Assembly: GCF_020405225.1 (NCBI RefSeq)
Contig: NZ_CP084472.1
Span: forward strand, 186,001-250,000
Source: Natrinema sp. DC36
GTDB lineage: Archaea > Halobacteriota > Halobacteria > Halobacteriales > Natrialbaceae
Reading direction: 5' to 3'
Length of the DNA: 64,000 nucleotides
Shown here in pieces: positions 18,703 through 27,175 of the stretch (position 1 is its first letter; each line of letters starts with the position of its first letter). The translations under genes were made by a program, and so were the position numbers. The notes beneath the pieces are model-generated. The model was not told the origin of the DNA. It made no database searches and saw only the letters and a list, made by a program, of their open reading frames with translations.

Positions 18703-19347
18703 ATGAAGACGCTCGAGGTCACCGACGAACAGTACGCGTTCATCCAGTACCTCCGAGAGGAGATCTCCGAATCGGTCGTCGGCAAGTACGGTTTCGTCCG
18801 CGAACGCGACGCCGTCCAGTTCCTGATCGACAATCTCGACGAGGACGTCGAAATCGACGCCGACGAGTTCGACTCCTCGGCCACCGACGACGTCGCCGCG
18901 TCCGTCGGTGCCGCCATCGACGGAGAAACCGATCCGCACGAACTCGAGGAGGTCTCCTACGTCGAAGGCGAGACGCCGTCGGCCGACGAGATCGTGGACG
19001 AGGAGAGCGAGGACCCGGAGTCCGAGTCTGACGAAGCGAACGACGGGGACGCCGACGATGGATCGACCGACGACGGAGCGAACGACGGGGAAGCGACCGA
19101 CGAGGGAGAATCGAACGACGAGACCGCGGACGGAGACGGTTCGGCTGAGGAGACGGACGGAGACGGCTCGGCCGACGACGACGATATGTTGGACGAGATG
19201 ATGAGCCTGCTCGAGACCCACGACGACAAGTGGGAGGAGTCGAGTTCGGCGGACTACCGGTACAGCGTCGAACTCCCGGACGGCTCGAGCGAACAGGTCC
19301 AGACGAAAGACGACGTCCGGGCGCTTCTGTTCAAGAATTATCGTTGA
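18703..19347 (+). CDS. Acidic repetitive protein with conserved N-terminus
   Basis: A 214-residue protein. The N-terminal 50 residues ('VTDEQYAFIQYLREEISE') look folded and resemble a small DNA-binding or dimerisation helix bundle; residues 60-170 are a low-complexity run of D/E/G/S/T with repeated 'DDGANDGEATDEG'-type units; the last 40 residues again look folded ('DYRYSVELPDGSSEQVQT'). There is no membrane segment. The likely architecture is two small domains joined by a disordered acidic linker. Function unknown. Confidence 0.7.
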   Translation: MKTLEVTDEQYAFIQYLREEISESVVGKYGFVRERDAVQFLIDNLDEDVEIDADEFDSSATDDVAASVGAAIDGETDPHELEEVSYVEGETPSADEIVDEESEDPESESDEANDGDADDGSTDDGANDGEATDEGESNDETADGDGSAEETDGDGSADDDDMLDEMMSLLETHDDKWEESSSADYRYSVELPDGSSEQVQTKDDVRALLFKNYR

Positions 19348-19625
19348 TCCGTGCCGGTCGCGACACTGTCTGTGCAGTTTTTGCCGCGCGTCGCGGATAG
19401 TACATCGCGGTCGCTTCGCGAACCCGACGATCGATCTTCTCGAGCGATACCGACCGCGGAACGGTCCTCCTGTCTTCGGACGGAATTCGTACTGGGCGCG
19501 AACGCACTCCGGAACGTTCGGAGCGTACTGGGGATAACGAGGTGGTACCGATAGTTTAGGCAGTACGAAAAATAGTTCGTAAATTGAAAAGTTATAAGGG
19601 GCTTCCATACCAAGTATCGGACGTG

Positions 19626-20171
19626 ATGAACACGCAAAAGACCACTCGACAGGCAGCGGACACGGTCGAATCGAACGCGCTTCGACTCGACACGGAAAAG
19701 GCCGAGCAGATTATCGACGCGCTCAACACGGATCTGGCGGACGCGTACGTCCTCTATCATCAACTCCACAAGCACCACTGGAACGTGGAGGGTGCGGAGT
19801 TCCTCGACGTCCACGTCTTCCTCCAGGAGGTCTACGAGGACGTCGAAGCCGCGGCCGACGAACTCGCAGAGCGACTCCAGGCGCTCGGCGGCGTTCCACA
19901 TGCGAGCATGACGACGCTCGTGGAGAACGCGACGGTCGAGCCCGAAGACGAAGACGTCTACGATATCCGAACCTCACTGGCCAACGACCTCGACATGATG
20001 GGAGACATGATCGAGAGCTACCGCCAGCACATCGAACTTGCGGAGGGGCTCGGCGACTACGCGACGGGGCAGATACTTCGCGAGCAACTCGAGACGATCG
20101 AAGAACACACCCACCACATCGAACACTACCTCGAAGACGACACCCTCGTCCTCGAATCAGCGACGAAGTAA
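19626..20171 (+). CDS. dpsA: DNA-protecting ferritin-like protein DpsA
   Basis: A 181-residue Dps family protein very like Halobacterium DpsA. 'YVLYHQLHKHHWNVEGAEF' holds the ferroxidase-site histidines at the dimer interface, 'ADELAERLQALGGVPHAS' the matching acidic residues, and 'HHIEHYLEDDTLV' the C-terminus. It forms 12-mer shells that oxidise and store Fe(II) and protect DNA. A TATA-like 'gttataag' lies about 31 bases upstream. It neighbours an iron island with DtxR-type operators, although no such palindrome is seen before dpsA itself. Confidence 0.93.
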   Translation: MNTQKTTRQAADTVESNALRLDTEKAEQIIDALNTDLADAYVLYHQLHKHHWNVEGAEFLDVHVFLQEVYEDVEAAADELAERLQALGGVPHASMTTLVENATVEPEDEDVYDIRTSLANDLDMMGDMIESYRQHIELAEGLGDYATGQILREQLETIEEHTHHIEHYLEDDTLVLESATK

Positions 20172-20348
20172 CTCGAGCGGTCGACCGCAACCGAGTTCCG
20201 AGTGGTCTCTCGTGGGTTCGCTCCGAGAGTTTCAGTTCGATTTCGATCCCGATCGATGCCGAAGAATATCTCGATAACTACTACTTGACGGGGGCGCTGA
20301 ACGCAATCGTAATAGAGCTCGAGGGGAAAGCAGCCGCTGGAAGACGAG

Positions 20349-20516
20349 CTATTGAGTCGATTCGACGACGCGGTCGCTCGAAATCCATCCCTCAGTGTTC
20401 CCGGATTCGATGAAGACGACTCTGTCAGGACCGCTTTCGCAGACCGATATCTCGGGTCCGTGGGCCGCATCCGGTTCGGAGTCACGTTCGGCATCCGATT
20501 GCGTACCGGTAGTCAT
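20349..20516 (-). CDS. Small protein behind an iron-type operator
   Basis: A 55-residue protein read directly from the sequence: 'MTTGTQSDAERDSEPD', a middle 'ISVCESGPDRVVFIESGN', then 'EGWISSDRVVE'. The V-V-F-I-E...G-W-I-x-S pattern resembles a common class of haloarchaeal mini-proteins, a single small beta fold. A perfect palindrome TTTAGGC-AG-GCCTAAA lies 8 bases before its ATG and a T-rich box about 28 bases before it, so it should be a leaderless transcript controlled by the DtxR-type regulator next door. Function unknown. Confidence 0.6.
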   Translation of the reverse strand: MTTGTQSDAERDSEPDAAHGPEISVCESGPDRVVFIESGNTEGWISSDRVVESTQ

Positions 20517-20524
20517 TGACTCTG

Positions 20525-20540
20525 TTTAGGCAGGCCTAAA
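20525..20540. promoter_or_regulatory. DtxR/SirR-type operator before the 55-residue gene
   Basis: Perfect 16-bp palindrome TTTAGGCAGGCCTAAA (7-2-7). It lies between the T-rich promoter box ('tttttatttt' on the minus strand) and the ATG of the 55-residue gene, where a bound repressor would block transcription. It shares its half-site with four other copies in the iron island (28356, 28392, 31874, 31909). Confidence 0.75.
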
Positions 20541-20600
20541 ATAAAAAGAGTGCGGTTTCGATCAGTCGTCATCGGTCGTGTCCGAGAAGGAAGCCTCGGC

Positions 20601-21017
20601 TCACCGGGGGTCCGACTGTGTGGAAGAGAGCGACCTTACCGCGTCTTCAGACGGGTCGTCACCATCAGCGAGAAGCGTCGATGCGAGGCGATCGACGACT
20701 GTCGGACTAACCGCTCCCGCCAGTTCCATCGCCTCGCTCTCGTGCTCGTCGAGTCCGAGCACGTCGTGAAAGAACCGCGAAAGGGTATCGTAGGTCTCGT
20801 ACAGTTCTTCGGCGGTCGCTCGCCCCTCGGCCGTGAGCGTCGCTCCGTCGTACGGTTCGTACGTCAGGTAGCCGTCGGATTCGAGCCGCTGAAGCATCTC
20901 CGTCGTCGCCGACGGCGAGCGATCGACCGCGTCGGCCACGTGCCCGGGTGAAATCGGTGGCGAGCCCCGCTGTTCCGCGAGATAGAGAACGAGAAGGTAG
21001 TGGGAGACCCCAGTCAT
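20601..21017 (-). CDS. DtxR/SirR family metal-dependent regulator
   Basis: A 138-residue regulator. The N-terminal winged helix 'HYLLVLYLAEQRGSPPIS' and 'VADAVDRSPSATTEMLQRLESDGYLTYEP' is the DtxR DNA-binding domain; 'LYETYDTLSRFFHDVLGLDEHESEAMELAGAVS' is the helical dimerisation and metal-binding domain with the usual H/E/E ligands. The C-terminal FeoA/SH3 domain is absent, as in other short haloarchaeal members. DtxR-type regulators repress iron uptake when Fe(II) is plentiful; the palindromes in this island are the obvious targets, which is inference. Confidence 0.88.
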   Translation of the reverse strand: MTGVSHYLLVLYLAEQRGSPPISPGHVADAVDRSPSATTEMLQRLESDGYLTYEPYDGATLTAEGRATAEELYETYDTLSRFFHDVLGLDEHESEAMELAGAVSPTVVDRLASTLLADGDDPSEDAVRSLSSTQSDPR

Positions 21018-21165
21018 CGGTCAGTGAATCGACGTGTGGACGATCGCTGCGGATCCGAATCTCGACGCGCAGACGCGGCGCTTCTTCACGCTCGAGCGCG
21101 GCCGTGGGACGGCATCGGCTGCGAGCCGCGTTTCGGGATCCGCCATCGTACTGTCGGGAGTGATA

Positions 21166-22092
21166 TCACGACCCTCCGTTCTCGCGTTCGGTTTCGATTT
21201 CGCGCGCCGCTTCGACGATCAGGTCGTCGTCGATGTGCTCGAGCAGTCGTTCGTGTCCGCGTTCGATCCGCCGTTCGATATCGTCGTCGGCGAGATACGT
21301 CTCGAGCCTCCGGTCGATTTCCCGCTCGCGTATCTCAGTGAGGCGATTCGCCTCGAGGTCGTGATCATCGGGCACTCGGTCGTCGAAATACTCCCGCCAC
21401 CGATCCCGGTCGCTCCACTCACCGTCCAGTTCCGCCTCTCGTCGCATCCAGTCGTAGTAGTTCGCCACGGCGTCGGGGTACCCCGCTTCCCGTCGAACGT
21501 CCTCGACGACGGTGATCCCGACCCGCGTGCCGCGTCCGGCGGCCATGCTCGCCTGATAGCCGGTCTCGCCGTACGGCGACGCGACGAACAGGTCCTCGAC
21601 CGGCGTCGTCCCGTCGCTCTCGGCGTACCCCTTGTCGAAGTGCTCGTGTTCCTCGCCGTCGTGTTCGTGCGTCTCGAACATCGCCGTCTCGTCGTCGAGA
21701 CCGCGCATGTACTCGCCGTCGTAGCGCGTGGCCGCGATCACTCGACGAGCGGTAACCGGTTCCCCGTCCTGCAGGCTAATGACGAATCCCTCGCCGTCGT
21801 CGATGCGCTCGAGCGACTCGACGAGATCGGGAGCGATCTCACAGCCCGCCTCCTCGGCGTGATCGTGCAGCAGCCCGTACAGCGTCTCGATGTCGATCCC
21901 CGCGGGGAAGCCGAGGTAGTTCTCGAGGTAGGCACATCGCTGAATCGAGGAGCGTCCGCGATCGAAGATGACCGTGTCCAGGCCGTACCGGGCCGTGAAG
22001 ACGCCTGCTGCACAACCCGCGGGGCCGCCGCCAACGACGACGACATCGTGATCAAACGTCGTCTCCGCTCGATCAGTATCGATTACACTCAT
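21166..22092 (-). CDS. FAD-dependent oxidoreductase, thioredoxin-reductase-like
   Basis: A 308-residue flavoprotein. 'DVVVVGGGPAGCAAGVFTARYGLDTVIFD' begins a dinucleotide-binding fold with G-x-G-x-x-G; 'RCAYLENYLGFPAGI' occupies the place of the active-site region but without a C-x-x-C pair; 'EDLFVASPYGETGYQASMAAG' is the C-terminal FAD motif region. The last 90 residues are a charged helical extension not found in thioredoxin reductases. Its place beside the iron ABC operon suggests a ferric-siderophore reductase or a siderophore-tailoring oxidoreductase (inference). Confidence 0.75.
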   Translation of the reverse strand: MSVIDTDRAETTFDHDVVVVGGGPAGCAAGVFTARYGLDTVIFDRGRSSIQRCAYLENYLGFPAGIDIETLYGLLHDHAEEAGCEIAPDLVESLERIDDGEGFVISLQDGEPVTARRVIAATRYDGEYMRGLDDETAMFETHEHDGEEHEHFDKGYAESDGTTPVEDLFVASPYGETGYQASMAAGRGTRVGITVVEDVRREAGYPDAVANYYDWMRREAELDGEWSDRDRWREYFDDRVPDDHDLEANRLTEIREREIDRRLETYLADDDIERRIERGHERLLEHIDDDLIVEAAREIETERENGGS

Positions 22093-22274
22093 TGGTTGAA
22101 CCTGCTTTCTGCAATCTGCTGGTGGTCGAAGCGCTGTTCGTCTTCGCGGATGTCGGGTGCGTCGTCACCGTCTCCTGTAAGACCCGTATGGCACACACGA
22201 GTGGCGCTACTCGAGACGGAGTTACCGAGTCTTCCGTACGTCGTATCAGTAGTGGCGTGAATCATGGGTCGTCG

Positions 22275-22448
22275 TTATCGTCTGACCGTCACTGGCTGGT
22301 CAGCGGCGATGAACGGCTCACCGTCCCCATCGGCGAACGCCAAGCCGCCACACTCGCTGCGACGGACTCGCCACGACGGCAGGTCGGGGATGTCGTAGTC
22401 CGACGGGTCACGGAAGGCACCCGCAATCGCCCACTCTCGAGCGCGCAT
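22275..22448 (-). CDS. 57-residue ORF directly after the fifth binding protein
   Basis: The ATG at 22448 follows the stop codon of the upstream binding-protein gene with no base between. The 57-residue product has 'MRAREWAIAGAFRDPSDYD'-like sequence, then 'WRVRRSECGGLAF' and ends 'FIAADQPVTVRR'. It has one cysteine and no membrane segment. GC-rich third positions and perfect coupling favour a real gene, but I recognise no family; it could also be the leftover of a longer gene. Confidence 0.5.
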   Translation of the reverse strand: MRAREWAIAGAFRDPSDYDIPDLPSWRVRRSECGGLAFADGDGEPFIAADQPVTVRR

Positions 22449-23633
22449 TCAGTGATTCCCCGCGATGATGTCAGCGACCGCCTGCCGGTTGAACAACTGT
22501 TCGTCCTCCGGAAGTTCCGGGTACGGGCCGTCGGTGTAGGTCGGCCACTCACCGAATATCTCGGGATAGAGCTGTTTCGCGGTCATCTCGAGCTGGAACA
22601 GGTTCAGAATCGGCCCCTGGTAGCGCGCCCCCTGCGCGTAGACGCGATCGTTTTGGACCGCGGCGAGCTCCTGCCCGACGGCGTGATTCCGCAGCGCCGA
22701 TCGAATTCCGGGCATATCGGTTTGGGGGTGCATCCCGCCCAGTGAGAAGAGAACGTCGGGATCGGCCTCGAGCATCCCCTCCATATCGATCGTGTCGCCG
22801 GAGGAAATGTCGTCTCCGAGGGCACCGATCGGATCGAGCGGGCGCACGTGCTCGATCAAAAATCCTGGCGTATCCAGCGTGTAGACGTACATGCTCTCGA
22901 TGTCGCTCATCCCCGCTATGACCGCGGTCGGGCGCTCCTCTTCTGGGGGGAGATCCGCCTCGATCGTTGCCAGCAGGTCCGCGTGAATCGTCTCGAGCGC
23001 GTCGTAGCGCGACTCTTCGCGGAACACCGCTGCGACTTTCTCGAACAGCTCCCAGAGAGTGTAATACTCGTAGCGGTCGGCCCACTCGGCCGGCGGTTCG
23101 CCGTGTCTGTCACTAAACGTGTTCCCGAACCAAGGTGAGACGGTATCCCGGATTTCCTCGACATCTGTCGTGTTCCAGCTATCGAGGGCGTTTACGCTCG
23201 CCGGGTCGGCGAGGTGGATATCGCTGTCGAGACTATAGAGCTTTTCTTTGCCCGGATCCCAGGAGGAATACAATCCTGACCAGTCCAACGTGACGCCCGG
23301 CAATCGTTCGGTAAACTGGTTCCAGAGCTGGTCGTAGTAGTCGGGTGCGTGCATCGCGTTGACGTCGTTCCCGCGTCCGAGGGCGAACGCCATGCCTGCG
23401 TGGTGAGTCAGCCGCGTGAAGATGCTCTCCGGCGGCGAGTCGAACGAAACCTCGCCCATCGGGGCCATCGTCACCGAATAGGAGCCGTCGCCGGACTCCG
23501 GTTCCGAGTCCTCGGTTTGTCCAGCCAGGTCCGAACAGCCCGCGAGGGCGGTCCCGGCCGCGAGCGCGCCGCCGTACTTCAGCGCGTCTCTGCGCGTCGG
23601 TCCCTCGGTCGTGGTGTCGTCGGTATCACTCAT
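22449..23633 (-). CDS. Siderophore-type ABC substrate-binding lipoprotein 5 (type B)
   Basis: A 394-residue exported lipoprotein. Tat motif 'PTRRDALKYGGALAAG' is followed by the lipobox 'LAGC', so it should be folded in the cytoplasm, exported by Tat and lipid-anchored outside. The mature part is FecB/BtuF-like: 'FTRLTHHAGMAFALGRGN', 'ADPDVLFSLGGMHP' and 'QNDRVYAQGARYQGPILNLFQ'. It is type B, sharing the 'HLADPA...WFGNTFSD...YYTLWELFEKVAAVF' layout with copies 2 and 4. Its ATG abuts the stop of copy 4. Last binding protein of the series. Confidence 0.87.
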   Translation of the reverse strand: MSDTDDTTTEGPTRRDALKYGGALAAGTALAGCSDLAGQTEDSEPESGDGSYSVTMAPMGEVSFDSPPESIFTRLTHHAGMAFALGRGNDVNAMHAPDYYDQLWNQFTERLPGVTLDWSGLYSSWDPGKEKLYSLDSDIHLADPASVNALDSWNTTDVEEIRDTVSPWFGNTFSDRHGEPPAEWADRYEYYTLWELFEKVAAVFREESRYDALETIHADLLATIEADLPPEEERPTAVIAGMSDIESMYVYTLDTPGFLIEHVRPLDPIGALGDDISSGDTIDMEGMLEADPDVLFSLGGMHPQTDMPGIRSALRNHAVGQELAAVQNDRVYAQGARYQGPILNLFQLEMTAKQLYPEIFGEWPTYTDGPYPELPEDEQLFNRQAVADIIAGNH

Positions 23634-24821
23634 TCAGTTGTTACCGTTGATGATGTCTGCGACTTCCTGGCGGTCGAATAGCTGTTCGTCCTCGGGAATC
23701 TCGGGGTACGGGCCGTCGGTGTAGGTCGGCCACTCTCCGAAGGTGTCGGGATAGAGTTCCTTCGCCGTCATCTCGGTCTGGAAGAGGTTCATTATCGGCC
23801 CCTGGTTGCGCCCGCCCTGGGTGTGGATGCGGTCGTTCTCGACTGCCGTCACCGATTCAGTGACCGGATCGTTCTGGAACCGTTCTCGAGTCTTCGTTAC
23901 GTGCCGAGACTCTGACATCCCAGCGAGACAGAGGACAACATCGGGATCAGCTTCGACGAGGGCCTCGTAGTCAACTGTCGATTCGGTCTGGACATCCGCA
24001 AAAACGTCGTGTGCACCAAGCGGGCGAGTGTGGGCGGTCAGGAAGCCAGGGCCGTTCAATGCATACGTATACATACTTTCCTCACCCTGGATGAGGATGA
24101 TCATCGCCACCGACGGCCGCTCGTCTTCCGACGGCAGATCCGCCTCGATCGTCGTGAGCATCTCACTGTGGACGGCTTTGAGCGCCTCGTAGCGCTCCTC
24201 CGCTTGGAACACCTTTGCGACCTTCTCGAAGATCTCCCAGAGCGTGTAATACTCGTAGTCGTCGGCCCACTCCGCGCCCGGTTCCTTGTTCGCGTTGCTG
24301 AGCGTGTTGCCGAACCACGGGGCGACCTGCTCGCCGATTTCCGCGGTGTCCTCGCGCGTCCAGCTCGGCATGTTCGTCATGTACGCGGGGTCCGCGAGGT
24401 GGAGGTCACTGTCGAGTTCGTAGAGGAACTCCCTGTCGGGATCCCACGTTCCGGGAAGATCAGCCCAGTCGACGGAGACGCCCGGGAGCCGCTCGAGGAA
24501 CTTGTTCCACATCGTGTCGTTGTACGCCGGATTGTACATCATCGAGGAGACTGCGTCGCCGTGGCCGGCCGCGAGCGCCATGTCCGCGTGATGGGGGAGA
24601 ATCGTGAAGACGTTCTCCGGTGGCCGCTCGAACTCGACGGTTCCGCTCGGAGCCATCGTCACCGAGTACGTCCCGTCCGACTCGTCGGACGAACCCGGTT
24701 CGTTCTGGCCGGCGAGGTCCGAACAGCCCGCCAGCAGCCCGCCACCGACGACCGTTCCGCCGTACTTCATGTAGTCTCGCCGCGTCGGTGCTCCAGTCGT
24801 TCTGTCGGTAGTGTCGTTCAT
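23634..24821 (-). CDS. Siderophore-type ABC substrate-binding lipoprotein 4 (type B)
   Basis: A 395-residue Tat lipoprotein: 'PTRRDYMKYGGTVVGG' then 'LLAGCSD'. The mature domain has 'FTILPHHADMALAAGHGD', 'DLHLADPAYM', 'APWFGNTLSN', 'YYTLWEIFEKVAKVFQ' and 'QTEMTAKELYPDTFGEW'. These blocks match copies 2 and 5 (type B) much better than copies 1 and 3. The ATG overlaps the stop of copy 3 by four bases (ATGA). No metal or heme ligand motif can be named; a ferric siderophore is the likely ligand from context. Confidence 0.87.
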   Translation of the reverse strand: MNDTTDRTTGAPTRRDYMKYGGTVVGGGLLAGCSDLAGQNEPGSSDESDGTYSVTMAPSGTVEFERPPENVFTILPHHADMALAAGHGDAVSSMMYNPAYNDTMWNKFLERLPGVSVDWADLPGTWDPDREFLYELDSDLHLADPAYMTNMPSWTREDTAEIGEQVAPWFGNTLSNANKEPGAEWADDYEYYTLWEIFEKVAKVFQAEERYEALKAVHSEMLTTIEADLPSEDERPSVAMIILIQGEESMYTYALNGPGFLTAHTRPLGAHDVFADVQTESTVDYEALVEADPDVVLCLAGMSESRHVTKTRERFQNDPVTESVTAVENDRIHTQGGRNQGPIMNLFQTEMTAKELYPDTFGEWPTYTDGPYPEIPEDEQLFDRQEVADIINGNN

Positions 24822-25987
24822 CGTTCAAACTCTCCGTTGATGATGTCCGCGACCTCCTGCCGGTCGAATAGTTGCTCGTCGCCTGTCACGTCTCCGAACG
24901 TATCGGGGAACAGCTGCTTCGCCGCTCGCTCGGTCAGGAAGAGATTGTGAATCGGTCCCTGATTGAGGTAGCCGCCGCGATACACTCGCCCGTTCTCGAC
25001 GGCGGTGAGCTCGCTCCCGACGGGATGATTCCGCATGTAGTCGAGAACGACGTCTCGGAACTCCGTGGCGGATTTTCGTTCGTGGCCGCGGACGAAAATT
25101 ACGTCGGGGTCGATCTCGAGGAGGTTCTCGTAGTCGAGTTCGCCGCGGTTCGTGGTGCTGAGATTGTCGATGTCCGTCCCCGCCAGCGCGTCGTGGACGC
25201 CGAGGTCGCGCCACTGTTTCTTGCTCGTCCCCGCGTCGTCGAGTCGATACGGCGAGAACGTCTTCGGTTCCTCGGTCCCCTCGAAGGTGAGGAAGACGTC
25301 CGGTCGGTCATCGCTCGGCGGGAGTCGCTCCTGGATCGACGCGATGAACTCGGTGTGGAGTTCGCTGAACGCCTCGTAGCGTTCCCCCTGCTGGAACACC
25401 TCGGCCATCTTTTCGAAGGCCTCGTACAGCGTGTAGTAGCGATAGTCGTGCCACTCGTCGGATCGTCGGAAGATCAGGTTTCCGACGAACGGCGCGACCG
25501 TCGACGCGATTTCCTCGACATCCCTCTCGTTCCAGTCGAACCAGTTGATGAGCATCTGGGGGTCGTACAGGTGGACGTCGCTCTCGAGTTCGTAGAACTC
25601 CTCTCTGGTTCGAACTTCGGGATACTGCTCAAGGATGTCTTGATCGACGGTCACGCCGGGCAGTTCGTCGTAAACGTCGGTGTAGTAACGATCTGCGCCA
25701 CCGACGCCCGTCAATCCATCGGCCTGCCCCAGTGCGACGGCCATATCGGCGTAGCCGCCGTCGTACGCGGCCCACCGCTCTGGTACCTGGTCGAACGAGA
25801 CCGTCCCCATCGGTTCCATCGACACGGAGTACGATTCGGCCCCGGTCGTCTCGGTCTCCGCATCCCCCTCCTGTCCGACGAGATCCGAACAGCCAGCGAG
25901 GGTAGCGCCGGTTGCGAGCGCCCCGCCGTATTTGAGCGTGTCTCTGCGTGTCGGTGTCGCTGTCGTGTTTGTATCCTTGGGATTCAT
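24818..25987 (-). CDS. Siderophore-type ABC substrate-binding lipoprotein 3 (type A)
   Basis: A 389-residue Tat lipoprotein: 'PTRRDTLKYGGALATG' and lipobox 'LAGC'. Type A marks shared with copy 1 are 'VPERWAAYDGGYADMAVALGQ', 'REEFYELESDVHLYDP', 'HDYRYYTLYEAFEKMAEVFQ' and 'YLNQGPIHNLFLTERAAKQL'. It is slightly shorter at the C-terminus than type B. The ATG follows directly on the stop of copy 2 (no gap) and its own stop overlaps the start of copy 4. Ligand presumably a ferric complex different from type B (inference). Confidence 0.87.
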   Translation of the reverse strand: MNPKDTNTTATPTRRDTLKYGGALATGATLAGCSDLVGQEGDAETETTGAESYSVSMEPMGTVSFDQVPERWAAYDGGYADMAVALGQADGLTGVGGADRYYTDVYDELPGVTVDQDILEQYPEVRTREEFYELESDVHLYDPQMLINWFDWNERDVEEIASTVAPFVGNLIFRRSDEWHDYRYYTLYEAFEKMAEVFQQGERYEAFSELHTEFIASIQERLPPSDDRPDVFLTFEGTEEPKTFSPYRLDDAGTSKKQWRDLGVHDALAGTDIDNLSTTNRGELDYENLLEIDPDVIFVRGHERKSATEFRDVVLDYMRNHPVGSELTAVENGRVYRGGYLNQGPIHNLFLTERAAKQLFPDTFGDVTGDEQLFDRQEVADIINGEFER

Positions 25988-27175
25988 TTAGATCTCTCCG
26001 TCGATGATGGCTGCAACTCGCTGCCTGTCGAACAACTGCTCCGACTCGGGGAACTCCGGATACGCCCCACCGTCGTATCTCGGCCACTCGCCGAACGCAT
26101 CCGGATAGAGTTCCTTCGCGCCCATCTCGAGTTGGAAGAGGTGAGCGATCGGTCCGCCGTACCGAATCGCCATGGGGTAGACGCGGCCGTTTTCGACGGC
26201 GGGGATCGCTCGAGCCACGGGATCGTTTTCGAGGTAGTCTTTGATCTCGACGAACTCTCTGGTCGGCCCCATCGCGTGAGTGTTGAGAATCACGTCGGGA
26301 TCGACTTCGACGAGCGCCTCGAGGGCGATCTCGCTGTACGCGTCCGCGTCGGCGAACGCGTCTTCTGCACCGAGCGGGCGGAGATGCGCCTGCTCGTAGC
26401 CGGGGTCGTTGAGTGCGAACGGCCAGATACTCAGTTCCCCGTCCGAGAGCGCCGTCTGTATTCGGGCGACCCGCGGCCGGTCCGTCTCCGGCGGGAGATT
26501 CGCTTCGATCTCGGCGAGGAGATTCGTACGGACCTCCGTGAGCTCTTGATACCGCTGTTCTTCCCGAAAGACCGCTGCGACCTTCTCGAAGATCTCCCAC
26601 AGCGTGTAGTATTCGTAGTCGTCGGCCCACGCAGCCGGGGGCTCTCTGCGGGAATCGCTGTAGGCGTTGCCGAACCAGGGGGCGACGTTCTCGCCGATCT
26701 CCTCGATATCGTCGCGGTCCAAACTGTCCATCACCGTCATGTACGCCGGATCGGCCAGGTGGAGATCGCTGTTTAGCTCGTAGAGTTGCTCCTTGTCGAT
26801 GTTCCAGGAGTTCGGGAGGTCGGCCCAGTCGGTGGACACGCCCGCGAGGCGCTCGAGGAAGAGTTCGTAGAGCGCCCCGAAGTTCTCCGGACTGTACATC
26901 GTGTTGATCGACTCACCGTGTCCGAGCGCGAGCGCCATATCGGCGTGGTGGACGAGGTTCGCGAAGACGTTCTCCGGCGGCCGCTCGAGCGTGATCTCGC
27001 CGGCGGGGGCCATCGTCACCGAGTAGGACCCTTCGTTTGTCTCCGCCGGCGATTCGTTCTGGCCAACGAAGTCCGAACACCCTGCCAGCAGTCCACCGCC
27101 GATGACTGTGCCTCCGTACTTCACGTAGTCTCTGCGCGTCGGTGCATCTCTCGTATCGACATTCTGGCCAGTCAT
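25988..27175 (-). CDS. Siderophore-type ABC substrate-binding lipoprotein 2 (type B)
   Basis: A 395-residue Tat lipoprotein: 'PTRRDYVKYGGTVIGG' then 'LLAGCSD'. The ATG at 27175 was chosen because it overlaps the stop of copy 1 as ATGA and puts the Tat motif at residue 10; the longer frame to 27265 has no signal. Type B mature blocks: 'FANLVHHADMALALGHGE', 'ADLPNSWNIDKEQLYEL', 'WFGNAYSD' and 'YYTLWEIFEKVAAVFREE'. Differences from copies 4 and 5 are spread along the chain, so the duplication is not recent. Confidence 0.87.
   Translation of the reverse strand: MTGQNVDTRDAPTRRDYVKYGGTVIGGGLLAGCSDFVGQNESPAETNEGSYSVTMAPAGEITLERPPENVFANLVHHADMALALGHGESINTMYSPENFGALYELFLERLAGVSTDWADLPNSWNIDKEQLYELNSDLHLADPAYMTVMDSLDRDDIEEIGENVAPWFGNAYSDSRREPPAAWADDYEYYTLWEIFEKVAAVFREEQRYQELTEVRTNLLAEIEANLPPETDRPRVARIQTALSDGELSIWPFALNDPGYEQAHLRPLGAEDAFADADAYSEIALEALVEVDPDVILNTHAMGPTREFVEIKDYLENDPVARAIPAVENGRVYPMAIRYGGPIAHLFQLEMGAKELYPDAFGEWPRYDGGAYPEFPESEQLFDRQRVAAIIDGEI

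Noticed and set aside
20126-20494. 122-codon minus-strand frame between dpsA and the regulator
   Set aside because: Arginine/serine-rich and out of frame with the small operator-linked gene 20349-20516, which has promoter, operator and natural sequence.
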